This document shows positions 16,625-25,538 of a stretch of DNA of 49,053 nt, in pieces. The stretch's first letter is position 1. Every line of letters starts with the position of its first letter. Made by a program: the position numbers and the translations under genes. The notes beneath the pieces were generated by a model that worked only from the letters and a program-made list of their open reading frames with translations, was not told the DNA's origin and did not search any database. Location: the NCBI GenBank assembly GCA_017445205.1, contig JAFSUP010000101.1:1-49053 (forward strand). Direction: 5' to 3'. Origin of the DNA: Synergistaceae bacterium. Its GTDB lineage: Bacteria; Synergistota; Synergistia; Synergistales; Aminobacteriaceae.

Positions 16625-18112
16625 ATGAACGAACTTATAAAAATAAATCCTGCTGACTCCGTGGCAGTTGCGTTACGCGCTTTGAAAGCCGGCGAAAAAA
16701 TTCCCGTCTCCGGTGCAGACATTTCGCTTGAGGTTCTAGAGGACATTCCCATGGGACACAAAGTCGCCTTAAAAGAAATTAAATCCGGAGAACCGATCAT
16801 TAAATACGGTTTCCCGATCGGCGCAGCAACTTCCGAAATTTTAAAAGGTCATCACGTTCACACAAACAACGTTCGAACTTTGTTAAGCGGCGCTCACGAT
16901 TACGAATATCACCCGACACACCCGAAACTTGAAAACGTCGCGCCAGAATTTTTTAACGGATATGTCCGTTTTGATGGTCGCGTAGGAATTAGAAACGAGT
17001 TATGGATAATCCCGACCGTCGGCTGCGTCAACGACATTGCGATCGAAATTGAGAAAGCCGCGAAAAAATTTTTAGGCGGCAGCGTCGAAAACGTTCGCGC
17101 ATTCACTCACCCTTATGGCTGTTCACAGATGGCCGACGACCAAGAGAACACTCGAAAAATTTTGGCGAATTTTGCAACTCACCCGAACGCCGGCGGAGTC
17201 TTAATGCTCGGACTTGGCTGCGAAAACAGCGGAATCGAAACCATAAAGCCCTACATGAAAGACTTTGACCCCGAGCGTGTGAAATTTTTAATCGCTCAAG
17301 ATTTCAATGATGAGTTTGAAGCCGCTATGAAACTCATTAACGAACTCGTTGAAAAAATGAAAAAAGATGTTCGAGTTCCGTGCGAGACTTCAAAATTAAT
17401 CGTTGGCCTTAAGTGTGGCGGCAGTGATGGACTTTCAGGCATAACCGCTAACCCGACAATCGGATATTTTTCGGACATGTTAGTAGCTCAAGGCGGCGCG
17501 ACAATCTTAACTGAAGTTCCGGAGATGTTCGGAGCTGAAACGATTTTAATGAATCGTGGCAAAGACGAAGCAACTTACGATAAAACCGTTCATTTAATCA
17601 ACGACTTCAAAGCTTATTATGCTTCTTTAGGAATGCCGGTTTACGAGAATCCTTCGCCGGGCAACAAAGCCGGAGGAATTACGACGCTTGAAGACAAAGC
17701 GTTAGGCTGCACACAGAAGAGCGGCTCTGCTCCCGTCAGTGATGTCTTGCCTTACGCCGGGAAAGTCGTAACGCAGGGCTTGAATTTGTTATCAGCTCCG
17801 GGAAATGATTTAGTAGCGTCAACGGCATTAGCAGCAGCAGGCGCGCAGGTAGTTTTGTTTTCGACAGGGCGCGGAACTCCTTTCGGTTGTCCTGTTCCAA
17901 CGGTGAAGATTTCAAGCAATTCTGATCTAGCTTCACGCAAGAGCAACTGGATAGACTTCAACGCCGGGACCCTCGTAGAGTCAGGAACGTTGCCAGAGAA
18001 AGGGCACGAACTTTTTGATTACGTCTTAAGCGTAGCCAACGGCGCAAAAACTCGAAACGAGATTAATGGCTTCCAAGGTATGGCGATTTTCAAGACCGGC
18101 GCAACGTTATAA
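16625..18112 (+). CDS. Altronate dehydratase family protein (UxaA-like)
   Basis: Dehydrates an aldonic or aldaric sugar acid (altronate in the classic case, giving 2-keto-3-deoxygluconate). The N-terminal 95 residues form the SAF domain (HKVALKEIKSGEPIIKYGFPIG, then HHVHTNNVRTLL). The large C-terminal domain shows GYVRFDGRVGIRNELWIIPTVGCVN, THPYGCSQMADD, GLKCGGSDGLSGITANP and STGRGTPFGCPVPTVKISSN, all family hallmarks. 495 aa is the length of fused UxaA. Shine-Dalgarno GGGAGG is 13 bases from the ATG. An iron-type alcohol dehydrogenase follows after a heptad-repeat element, and a TRAP transporter lies convergent. Galactarate or another sugar acid is possible as substrate. Confidence 0.9.
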   Translation: MNELIKINPADSVAVALRALKAGEKIPVSGADISLEVLEDIPMGHKVALKEIKSGEPIIKYGFPIGAATSEILKGHHVHTNNVRTLLSGAHDYEYHPTHPKLENVAPEFFNGYVRFDGRVGIRNELWIIPTVGCVNDIAIEIEKAAKKFLGGSVENVRAFTHPYGCSQMADDQENTRKILANFATHPNAGGVLMLGLGCENSGIETIKPYMKDFDPERVKFLIAQDFNDEFEAAMKLINELVEKMKKDVRVPCETSKLIVGLKCGGSDGLSGITANPTIGYFSDMLVAQGGATILTEVPEMFGAETILMNRGKDEATYDKTVHLINDFKAYYASLGMPVYENPSPGNKAGGITTLEDKALGCTQKSGSAPVSDVLPYAGKVVTQGLNLLSAPGNDLVASTALAAAGAQVVLFSTGRGTPFGCPVPTVKISSNSDLASRKSNWIDFNAGTLVESGTLPEKGHELFDYVLSVANGAKTRNEINGFQGMAIFKTGATL

Positions 18113-18117
18113 TTAAG

Positions 18118-18164
18118 TAGGAATTAGGAAGTAGGAGTGAGGAAGTAAAAAATTTCTGCTCCTA
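18118..18164 (+). repeat. Heptad-repeat element, copy b (uxaA-adh)
   Basis: Four heptads (TAGGAAT, TAGGAAG, TAGGAGT, GAGGAAG) at 18118-18145, starting 5 bases after the uxaA-like stop and in the same sense. TAGGAG (18132-18137) pairs with CTCCTA (18159-18164) across an AT-rich loop. A T-rich stretch follows. Confidence 0.75.
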
Positions 18165-18191
18165 AAAATTTTAATTTTAAGGTGATAAAAC

Positions 18192-19358
18192 ATGCAAAAT
18201 TTTTTCTGGCACAATCCGACTGCTTTAATTTTCGGTAAAGACACTGTTAAAGACCTCGCCGATTATCTCAAGCACGACGGCGTTAAAGGAGTTTTGCTCG
18301 TGTACGGCGGCAAAGGAATTTTCAAGAGCGGCGCTTATGCTCAAGCTACAGAAATGTTGACGAAGGCAGGAATAAAATTTTCCGAAGTTAACGACATAAA
18401 ACCTAATCCCAAAATTGATAAAGTCCGCGAAGGGATCGCGCGTGTGAAAGCCGGCGGAATTGACGCTATATTACCTGTCGGAGGCGGAAGCGTTTTTGAT
18501 TCAGCGAAGGCAATCGCGGCGGGAGCGTGTTACTCCGGGGACGTTTGGGACTTTTTCAGCGGTAAAGCAAAAATTGAAAAGGCTATGCCGATTTACGGAG
18601 TTTTAACTGCGTCTGCGACTGCTAGCGAAGTCAACGGCTTTTCAGTCATCAGCAATCCCGAATGCGAAATCAAAACTTCAATCAATAGCCCGTTTGTTTA
18701 TCCGAAAGTTTCTGTGATTGACCCGTCATTTCAATTTACGTTGCCTCAAAAGCAAACTGTTTACGGCGGCGTTGACATAATCGCCCACATTTTAGAACGA
18801 GTGCTTGACGGCGACGAAGGCTCAGATTTAATTGATGAACAAGGCTATGCGCTAATCCGAACGATGATGCGAGTTATACCGGAATTAATCGAGAATCCAA
18901 AGGACTACGACGCGAGGGCCGAATATGCTTTAGGCGCGGCTATGGCGCATTGCGGATTTTTATCAGTCGGACGCAAAATCAGAGGCGATTTCTCGTCGCA
19001 CAGAATGGGACATTCGTTGAGCATGTTATACGATGTTGCTCATGGCGCGTCGCTCTCAATCGTAATGCCTGCGTGGGCGCGCTATCTTTATGAAGATAAT
19101 CCCGTCCCGTTCGCTCGACTTGGCGAAGCAGTTTTTGACATTTACGACGGCACCGACGAAGAGAAAGCTCTTGACGCTATAGACGCTCTTGAAGATTTCT
19201 TCAAGGATATAAACTCGCCGACGACGCTGCGCGAAGTTGGAATTAAAGAAGAAGACATTGAGAAGATCGCGGCGAACGCTTCACGCGGTGAGACGTTTGG
19301 AGTTTTGAAAGCGCTTGAGCCGGAAGACGTTTTAGAAATTTTCAAATTAGCGTATTAA
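18192..19358 (+). CDS. Iron-containing alcohol dehydrogenase (YqhD/BDH-like)
   Basis: Group III, NAD(P)-dependent dehydrogenase (PF00465) reducing an aldehyde or oxidising a secondary alcohol. The dinucleotide region has ILPVGGGSVFDSAKAIAAG. The metal site shows Asp and His in GGVDIIAHILERV and two further His in SSHRMGHSLSMLYDVAHGAS, as in YqhD. 388 aa is standard. Shine-Dalgarno AAGGTGA lies close to the ATG. As the partner of the UxaA-like gene it may reduce a sugar-acid intermediate or a fermentation aldehyde; which one cannot be told. The gene ends 9 bases before the G-rich hairpin shared with the convergent TRAP gene. Confidence 0.92.
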   Translation: MQNFFWHNPTALIFGKDTVKDLADYLKHDGVKGVLLVYGGKGIFKSGAYAQATEMLTKAGIKFSEVNDIKPNPKIDKVREGIARVKAGGIDAILPVGGGSVFDSAKAIAAGACYSGDVWDFFSGKAKIEKAMPIYGVLTASATASEVNGFSVISNPECEIKTSINSPFVYPKVSVIDPSFQFTLPQKQTVYGGVDIIAHILERVLDGDEGSDLIDEQGYALIRTMMRVIPELIENPKDYDARAEYALGAAMAHCGFLSVGRKIRGDFSSHRMGHSLSMLYDVAHGASLSIVMPAWARYLYEDNPVPFARLGEAVFDIYDGTDEEKALDAIDALEDFFKDINSPTTLREVGIKEEDIEKIAANASRGETFGVLKALEPEDVLEIFKLAY

Positions 19359-19367
19359 AAAGAGGAG

Positions 19368-19407
19368 CCGCGCTCGAACGGGTGGGCTGGTGGGAGTGAG
19401 AGCGCGG
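19368..19407. repeat. G-quadruplex hairpin element, copy 2
   Basis: CCGCGCTC (19368-19375) and GAGCGCGG (19400-19407) form a perfect 8-bp stem around a 24-base loop identical to copy 1 except for one base (third G-run reduced to GG). One stem pair is C-G in copy 1 and T-A here, a compensated change. It fills the whole gap between the convergent stop codons of the alcohol dehydrogenase and DctM, so it may serve as their terminator or barrier. Confidence 0.8.
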
Positions 19408-19408
19408 A

Positions 19409-20677
19409 TTAAAACAAAATTCCCGGAAACACCAACGGGACAAAGACAATCGCTAAGAACACAATTATTAATCCAATTAAATAAGGCACGACCGCACGAG
19501 AAATTTTTTCAAGCGGCAAGCCTGTTATCCCGGACGCAACAAATAAGTTTATCGCTACAGGCGGCGTTATCATTCCTATCGCAATCCCTACTACAAACAA
19601 AACTCCGAAGTGCATAAGTGAAACATCAAGAGCTTTAATTAACGGCAAGAACACAGGAGTTAATAAAATTATCGCCGAGGAAGTTTCCATGAAGACGCCC
19701 GCAATTAAAATAATAATTGAGATTAATAACATGATTATGTATTTATTAGAAGAGACTGACAGTACTGCTGCCGCGATTGTCTCCGGGATTTTCCAGTTTG
19801 CTAAACACCAACCGAACGGCCCCGAACACGCGATTATAATCATGATAACCGCGCTAGTTTTTGCGGAGCCCGTCATAATTTCAAAGAGTCCTTTAATGCT
19901 TAAGTCGCGATATATGAACATCGAAACGAACACAGCGTAAGCCACTGCGATAGCCGCCGCTTCGGACGGTGTAAAAATCCCGGAAAAAATTCCTCCTAAG
20001 ATTATCAACGGCATCAAAATTCCCGGCACTGCGTAAAAGAAACTTTTTAAGAATCTAGTGAACGAAAATTTTGCGCCCTTCGGATAGTTTAATCGTCGTC
20101 CTTGAACAAGCGCAATTAAAATCAAAAATCCGCCCATTATGAAGCCCGGCACGAATCCCGCTTTGAACAAACTGCTCACGCTGACTTCAGCGATAACGGC
20201 ATATAGCACCATAGGCACCGACGGAGGAATTACTACCCCAATCGTACCGGCCGCCGCGATTAATGCCGCTGAAGCATCTTCACGATAACCGCGCAATTTT
20301 AATTCTTCGATCAAGGCTCCGCCAACCGCCGCAGTCGTTGCTGCTCCAGAACCTGAAATAGCCGCGAAGAACATTCCCGCTAAAACTGAAACTATCGACA
20401 AGCCGCCGCGAATCATTCCTAAAAACGACTCGCAAAAATCTACGAGCAGTTTTGAAATTTTCCCTTTTGACAACAAGTCTCCGGCTAATATAAAAAATGG
20501 AACGGCGATTAATGAGAATGAATTACAACTTTCAAACATTCGTTGAATTATCATCATTAATTTGTTTGTTCCAAGCCCGGACACTATCACGACCGACGCG
20601 GACGTTACGATTGAAAAAGCTACGGGCACGCCGACGGCTAACAAAATTATAAAAACTGAAAATAACAACGCGGCCAT
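19409..20677 (-). CDS. dctM: TRAP transporter large permease (DctM)
   Basis: Large membrane subunit (12-13 helices) of a tripartite Na+-driven periplasmic transporter. The 422-residue length and segments such as VLAGMFFAAISGSGAATTAAVG, GVVIPPSVPMVLYAV and GIFTPSEAAAIAVAYA are characteristic of DctM. It starts immediately after the DctQ stop, with AGGAG 9 bases ahead, and is the last gene of the dctPQM run. The neighbouring UxaA-like and alcohol dehydrogenase genes suggest a sugar acid as cargo, which is inference. Confidence 0.94.
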   Translation of the reverse strand: MAALLFSVFIILLAVGVPVAFSIVTSASVVIVSGLGTNKLMMIIQRMFESCNSFSLIAVPFFILAGDLLSKGKISKLLVDFCESFLGMIRGGLSIVSVLAGMFFAAISGSGAATTAAVGGALIEELKLRGYREDASAALIAAAGTIGVVIPPSVPMVLYAVIAEVSVSSLFKAGFVPGFIMGGFLILIALVQGRRLNYPKGAKFSFTRFLKSFFYAVPGILMPLIILGGIFSGIFTPSEAAAIAVAYAVFVSMFIYRDLSIKGLFEIMTGSAKTSAVIMIIIACSGPFGWCLANWKIPETIAAAVLSVSSNKYIIMLLISIIILIAGVFMETSSAIILLTPVFLPLIKALDVSLMHFGVLFVVGIAIGMITPPVAINLFVASGITGLPLEKISRAVVPYLIGLIIVFLAIVFVPLVFPGILF

Positions 20678-21199
20678 TTATTTTTTCTCCTTTAATTCTT
20701 CAAGCAACATAACAGCCGCGTGAATGGACATTATTATCATGCTGACAGGAAGGCACATGTAAATATATTTCATCTTCACGGGAATCGCCGAAGCCGTTCG
20801 GACTTGTCGCGAACAATATAAAAATCCGTAGTAGCAAAGCACGCAGAATAAAACGAAGCATAGCGCGTGAATTAATGCTCGCAAATTTTTTTTCGTTCGT
20901 GGCGCAAATAAATCTTGAATTACGGTTATAGCGATATTGCCGTTATGACGATACACGCAAGACGCTCCCAAGAATGTTGACCAGATTAATAAAAATCGCG
21001 TTGCCTCTTCTGACCACGAAAGGGACGTGAACCACGTCCGACAAACTACCTGCGCAATCGTGAACACGACCATTAACGCAAGCATCACGGAAATCGAGAC
21101 TCCGCAAATTTTATCGATAGCGTTACTTAATTTTACAAGTGCAGTTAAAAAAAATGAGGAGTTAGGAGTTAGGAGTGAGGAGTTATTTTCGTTTTTCAT
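20678..21199 (-). CDS. dctQ: TRAP transporter small permease (DctQ)
   Basis: Four-helix small subunit that joins DctM and helps receive cargo from DctP. Typical parts are SLSWSEEATRFLLIWSTFLG (the family W-S-E-E-x-x-R motif) and a length of 173 aa. The beginning is odd: the ATG, its Shine-Dalgarno (GAGG and AGGA) and about the first 15 codons (MKNENNSSLLTPNSSFF) are made of heptad repeat copy c, so this N terminus is not ancestral DctQ sequence. No other good start is available before the first helix. Confidence 0.9.
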   Translation of the reverse strand: MKNENNSSLLTPNSSFFLTALVKLSNAIDKICGVSISVMLALMVVFTIAQVVCRTWFTSLSWSEEATRFLLIWSTFLGASCVYRHNGNIAITVIQDLFAPRTKKNLRALIHALCFVLFCVLCYYGFLYCSRQVRTASAIPVKMKYIYMCLPVSMIIMSIHAAVMLLEELKEKK

Positions 21200-21224
21200 T
21201 CCTAATTCCTCATTCCTAATTCCT
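21156..21224 (-). repeat. Heptad-repeat element, copy c (dctP-dctQ)
   Basis: Read on the minus strand, four heptads of the AGGAATT/AGGAATG type (21197-21224) are followed by a 13-base A-rich loop and four inverted heptads of the ACTCCTA/ACTCCTC type (21156-21183). The element contains the TAG stop of dctP, the Shine-Dalgarno and ATG of dctQ and its first codons. It is the longest and most symmetrical copy. In dctP-dctQ mRNA each heptad pair carries one A-C mismatch; in the opposite strand it would be G-U. Confidence 0.85.
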
Positions 21225-22206
21225 AATTGTTGTTCGCAAGTTCGGCTTGGATTCGTGAAATATAATCCGCGTATTGCGGGTAAGCGCTATAAACGCTCTG
21301 CACAGATTTTCTGAATGAATCAACATCAGGATTTTCGACGACTTCAACGCCGTGCGACTTAATCGCCGCGAGCTGTCCAGCTTCCTGATCCGCTACCCAT
21401 TGACGCTCATACTCGGCAGCTTCCTGCGCTGACTGTTCAAAAATTTTCTGCGTCTCTGCGTCAAGGCGTTTGAAAGCTTCAAGCGACATTGTAATAATCG
21501 CTGTCGAATAGCTATGGCGGTCAAGCGTTACAAATTTCTGATTGTAGTCCCAAAGTCCGTAAGAAAAAATTACATTAATCGGATTCTCTTCGCCTTCGAT
21601 TGTGTTCTGCTGCATTGCTGTGAGAGCGTCGGCCCACTGCATAGGTGTAGCATTGACTCCGAGAGCCTTAAACGTCGCTGTGTAAACTTCGTTCTCCATA
21701 ACACGGAGTTTTAATCCTTTAATATCTTCAGCGTTTGCTACAGGGCGAATTGAGTTTGTTACGTTTCTGAAACCGCGCTCGGCATACGCGAGGCCTTTTA
21801 AGTTCGCTTCTTCGAGAGTTGCAAGGAGTTCGCGTCCGATTGTGCCATCAAGAATTTTATAAGCCTCGGCGTTGTTCGCAAACAAGAACGGCATATCTAA
21901 TACGCCCATCATTTTTGAAAAATTCACGAACGGCCCGGAAGTTATAATTCCCATGTCTAACATATCCATAGTCATCGAGTCGAGCATGTCGCTCTCGCCG
22001 CCTAAGCTGCCGTTAGGATAAATTTCGATCTTGTAATTTCCGCCAGTGCGTTCCTCAACGAGGGCTTTAAATCTCTCCGCCGCAACTTGGAAAGAGTCCT
22101 GCTCATTTACAGTCGTTCCGAGTTTCAAAACTGTTTCAGCAAAAGCGCACGAAGCTGACAGCGCAAGCATAAACACTAGCGCGAGGGTTAAAAATTTTTT
22201 GTTCAT
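21223..22206 (-). CDS. dctP: TRAP transporter substrate-binding protein (DctP)
   Basis: Periplasmic binding protein that delivers cargo to DctQM. Signal peptide MNKKFLTLALVFMLALSASC with cleavage likely after AFA. The mature part has LKLGTTVNEQDSFQVAAERF, GFRNVTNSIRPVANAEDIKGLKLR (with the Arg that usually binds the substrate carboxylate) and PMQWADALTAMQQNTIEGEENP, as in sugar-acid and C4-acid TRAP binding proteins. AGAAAGG stands 13 bases from the ATG. The C-terminal stop lies inside a heptad repeat. Cargo probably an acidic sugar derivative, judged from the neighbours. Confidence 0.93.
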   Translation of the reverse strand: MNKKFLTLALVFMLALSASCAFAETVLKLGTTVNEQDSFQVAAERFKALVEERTGGNYKIEIYPNGSLGGESDMLDSMTMDMLDMGIITSGPFVNFSKMMGVLDMPFLFANNAEAYKILDGTIGRELLATLEEANLKGLAYAERGFRNVTNSIRPVANAEDIKGLKLRVMENEVYTATFKALGVNATPMQWADALTAMQQNTIEGEENPINVIFSYGLWDYNQKFVTLDRHSYSTAIITMSLEAFKRLDAETQKIFEQSAQEAAEYERQWVADQEAGQLAAIKSHGVEVVENPDVDSFRKSVQSVYSAYPQYADYISRIQAELANNN

Positions 22207-22248
22207 AAATCTAAAACTGCCTTTCTAAAAAAAATTTCTGAAATAATA

Positions 22249-24276
22249 TCACCAAACTGCTACTCGGTCGTCAGGTGCAAGATACATAGCGTCGCCGCTC
22301 GTAACTCCATAAGTTTTATGAAATTCTTCAAACTGTTGAACAATCGCATTAACCCTGATATAAGGCAAAGCGTGAACATCAGTTTTTAATCTTGAGTCAA
22401 TGTTTTCGCGGGTCTGGACGCTGCGCCAGATTTTTGCGTAAGCTCTGAAAAATTTTTCGTAATCAAAATCTTTGCTCTTGGCCGCAATCCCTAACATAGC
22501 TTTAATTCCAGCCATGTCCGCTATAGTTTCGGTCTGAACGAGTGTACCGTTATACTTTTGTCCTTCGGGCGTTACTTTCATGTTGCTCAAATAATTTATT
22601 AAACGGTCTGCACGAGCTTGAAATTTTTTGTAGTCCTCTTTGGTCCACCAGTCTTGAAGCGAGCCGTTTTTATCAAATTGCGCGCCGTTGGTGTCGAACG
22701 CGTGAGAGAGTTCGTGACCAATGACCATGCCGATGCCGCCGAGATTTTCTTCGCGAGGTCTTTTAGAGTTATAAAAATCGCCGCTTAAAATTCCTGCGAT
22801 TATAAAGATTTCGTTTAATGACGGATCGTAATATGAATTTACGATTATCGCGTCGCTGTCGCCCCACATCTCGCGGTCAACGCGTCCGTTCAATCTGCTG
22901 TAAAAATAATCCCAGCTAAATTTACTTAACTTGTCGAGCGCGCTGCGTAACGTCTCGCCGGATTCTTTCGTGCCGATTTCGAGCGTGCTGTAGTCGCGCC
23001 ATTTGTCGGGATATGCAACCCGCGGTTTAATAGTGTCAAGCTTCTCAATCGCTTTTGCTCGCGTAGATTCTGAAAGCCAATCTTCTTTCGTGAGCATTTC
23101 GCGATAATATGAAATTGCTTCGTTGATTATCTCCGTAACGTCCTGTTTCGTTTCGTCGCTGATGAATTTTTCAACATAAATTTTTGTCAACGGCGTTAAT
23201 AAATTCCCGTGAACAAAATCTGCCGCAAGTTCTACATCAGGCGCGCTCTCATTAATTCCGTAGCGTTCATTTACGAGTTTTTGATATTCGCGATAAGACT
23301 CTTCGTCCGTAGTCGTGATTCCGCCCGAAGCGATATTACGAATTAGATACGCTTTTATATTCTCAAGTTGCGAATCCGCGTATAAATCATTAAGAGCTTT
23401 GAGCCACGCCGGTTCTTGTAAATTCATTCGGTCAGAAAAAACTTTATGAGCCGTCAGAATATCCGCAAACGGAAACACAGGCGATAATTCGCGAAGTTTT
23501 TCAAGCGTTACGGGGTTTTCATACATTTTTTTCAAAGCGTCAGGAGATTCCTTTTCGTCGTGCGTCATCATCGAATCGGCGATAGCGTTTTCAAATTCAA
23601 AACTTTGGTCAAGAATTTTTTTAATCGCGTCGTCATCGTAGCCAAGTTTTTTTAACATGAACGTAGCAAATCCCGAGCGCATTTTCTTAATTCGTTCACC
23701 GTTTGGCGTAAGATTTTTATATTCTGCCGAGTCTCTGAGCATAAGAGCAGTAGCCGGGATTTCAATGTTATAGAATGAAGAGTCTTCATTATCATAGCCT
23801 ATCGAGAAGCCCGCAATGAAGCAACCGTGAAGCCGACACTCTTCACTTTTAAAATATTCCGTGAGTTCGTCAAGTGATTTTATTTTTTCAACTTCGTCAA
23901 CGTGTTTTTTTAATTCGGTTATGCCGGCGGTGTTTCGTGAGGGCCAATCGAGCCACAGCGCGTAAAGATTGCGGACTAATTCAGCGTCGTGCCCCGTCAG
24001 TGATTTGTCAGTCATGAGGCCGCGTAAGTTAGCGTCAAGCTCATACTCTAATTCATAGAATGAACCATTAGCAGCGTATCCGGGTTTTAATTTCGCATTT
24101 TTGATCCAGTCGTGATTGACTGACAAGTAAAAATCTTCGCGAGCCGTCGGCGAATAATCAGGCGACACTCGGCCCAGAATATTCGAGTTTAGCCAAGGAC
24201 GTTCAGAAAATTCAAATGCAAATCCCGATTTCGCGAGGCCAAGCGCAAATAGCGCAGTCAAAATCAATTTATTCAT
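22249..24276 (-). CDS. M13 family zinc metallopeptidase (neprilysin/PepO-like)
   Basis: Secreted or periplasmic endopeptidase for short peptides. Signal peptide MNKLILTALFALGLAKSGFA. Zinc motif HELSH at residues 521-525 in GMVIGHELSHAFDTNGAQFD, third ligand in ETIADMAGIKA, and the M13 substrate strand VNSYYDPSLNEIFIIAGIL. The C terminus DDRVAVW is the family ending. 675 aa matches full-length M13 enzymes, with the helical cap domain at about residues 40-390. Shine-Dalgarno AGGAG is 9 bases before the ATG. The GGDEF gene lies 23 bases upstream on the same strand, so the two are probably co-transcribed. Confidence 0.95.
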   Translation of the reverse strand: MNKLILTALFALGLAKSGFAFEFSERPWLNSNILGRVSPDYSPTAREDFYLSVNHDWIKNAKLKPGYAANGSFYELEYELDANLRGLMTDKSLTGHDAELVRNLYALWLDWPSRNTAGITELKKHVDEVEKIKSLDELTEYFKSEECRLHGCFIAGFSIGYDNEDSSFYNIEIPATALMLRDSAEYKNLTPNGERIKKMRSGFATFMLKKLGYDDDAIKKILDQSFEFENAIADSMMTHDEKESPDALKKMYENPVTLEKLRELSPVFPFADILTAHKVFSDRMNLQEPAWLKALNDLYADSQLENIKAYLIRNIASGGITTTDEESYREYQKLVNERYGINESAPDVELAADFVHGNLLTPLTKIYVEKFISDETKQDVTEIINEAISYYREMLTKEDWLSESTRAKAIEKLDTIKPRVAYPDKWRDYSTLEIGTKESGETLRSALDKLSKFSWDYFYSRLNGRVDREMWGDSDAIIVNSYYDPSLNEIFIIAGILSGDFYNSKRPREENLGGIGMVIGHELSHAFDTNGAQFDKNGSLQDWWTKEDYKKFQARADRLINYLSNMKVTPEGQKYNGTLVQTETIADMAGIKAMLGIAAKSKDFDYEKFFRAYAKIWRSVQTRENIDSRLKTDVHALPYIRVNAIVQQFEEFHKTYGVTSGDAMYLAPDDRVAVW

Positions 24277-24299
24277 TCAAAAATTCTCCTTCAAAATTT

Positions 24300-25538
24300 T
24301 TAGCTGTTGATGAAAGATTGAAATTTTCGCTGCTCTTGATGTTCAGTCAAAACTCTATCGGCTTCCTCAATAAGTCCGGAAACGGTTTCGAGCTTGCTAA
24401 ATTTTTCGTACTTCGCCATGCCCAAGTTAGTGTGAATATGATAAGAAAGGCCGCTCGACATTGACGCGTTGCTTATGTAATTTCTAACGTGCTCAGTGAA
24501 TAATTCAAGCTCGTCTTTGTCTTGAATTTCCGCAAGAACTATAAATTCGTCGCCGTAATATCTCGAAACAAAACACGGGTGAGCTTCTTTGCTAAATTTT
24601 TCAAGCGCAGCCGCTATCATCATAAGAACTTTGTCGCCTTCAAGACGTCCGTAAGCAGAATTTATTGATGACATTCCTTCGACGTCAATCGCAAAAACAT
24701 AAAGGTCTTTCATAGTTTTGTCTTCGCTCTCGGCGCGTTTGTGCACCATTTCTGACAACTTGTGCATCATTCCGTTCCTGTTTGGAATCTTCGTAAGTGG
24801 ATCGATTGATACGAGGCTGTCAGAATACTTCACATGAACGTAAACATCAGCAATCATAATCGCGCCGCAGAATAATGGAATTCTCCATTCGAGCCACTGA
24901 AACAAAACTATTACAAATAAAATTGCAGGATATATTGCCGCTGCTGCGTGGGACATATCGCGTTCATAACGAGTCATTCGAGTCCTGCGGATTAAAGCGA
25001 TGATGACCGCCGCTAAAAAATATCCGGGAACTACAAGCATCATGATTGGGTGCAGGAAACTTATAAAAATTTGTCCTCCTCTAAGAACTACAGACGTGTC
25101 AGTTATGGGAGCAATAATAAGAAGTAAACCTTCAAGTATTATAGGTATGGCGGAGATAATTTTGTTTCGCAATGAACCTGTAAGCCAAGATTCCTGACTA
25201 ACTTCTGAATACACGAACACAAGCCACGCCCCTAAGTGCATAAGAATAATATTCGCAGATATAACAAGATACGATAATGTTGGCGAGTCAGGGATTAACC
25301 CAATGTCAACAAGCGCTCTGAGAATCGACGTAAGACAATAAAGGAACTGAACGAACAACAATCGCAACCAGAACACGCGCGCTTCAGTTTGATCCGAAGC
25401 GTTCAACTGATTATTAAAAATAATGCCAAGGATAATTGCACAGACAAGATTAGCTTCAATGTAAAAAAAACTGTAGCCTGTTGATAACAAAGCTGCTCTG
25501 GTTTCGTTCCAGATTCTCAGCCATGAAATATAAAACAT
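24300..25538 (-). CDS. Membrane GGDEF protein with a YGDEF signature
   Basis: Diguanylate cyclase-type protein: about seven membrane helices in residues 1-245, then a GGDEF domain from about 250 to 405 (DPLTKIPNRNGMMHKL, FAIDVEGMSSINSAYGRLEGDKVL). The active-site loop reads RYYGDEFIV, with Tyr in place of the first Gly. Active cyclases usually have GGDEF or GGEEF, so activity is uncertain; it may be a weak cyclase or a c-di-GMP/GTP sensor. No inhibitory RxxD site is evident five residues upstream. No EAL domain. AAGGGG precedes the ATG by 12 bases. Co-directional with the M13 peptidase. Confidence 0.88.
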   Translation of the reverse strand: MFYISWLRIWNETRAALLSTGYSFFYIEANLVCAIILGIIFNNQLNASDQTEARVFWLRLLFVQFLYCLTSILRALVDIGLIPDSPTLSYLVISANIILMHLGAWLVFVYSEVSQESWLTGSLRNKIISAIPIILEGLLLIIAPITDTSVVLRGGQIFISFLHPIMMLVVPGYFLAAVIIALIRRTRMTRYERDMSHAAAAIYPAILFVIVLFQWLEWRIPLFCGAIMIADVYVHVKYSDSLVSIDPLTKIPNRNGMMHKLSEMVHKRAESEDKTMKDLYVFAIDVEGMSSINSAYGRLEGDKVLMMIAAALEKFSKEAHPCFVSRYYGDEFIVLAEIQDKDELELFTEHVRNYISNASMSSGLSYHIHTNLGMAKYEKFSKLETVSGLIEEADRVLTEHQEQRKFQSFINS

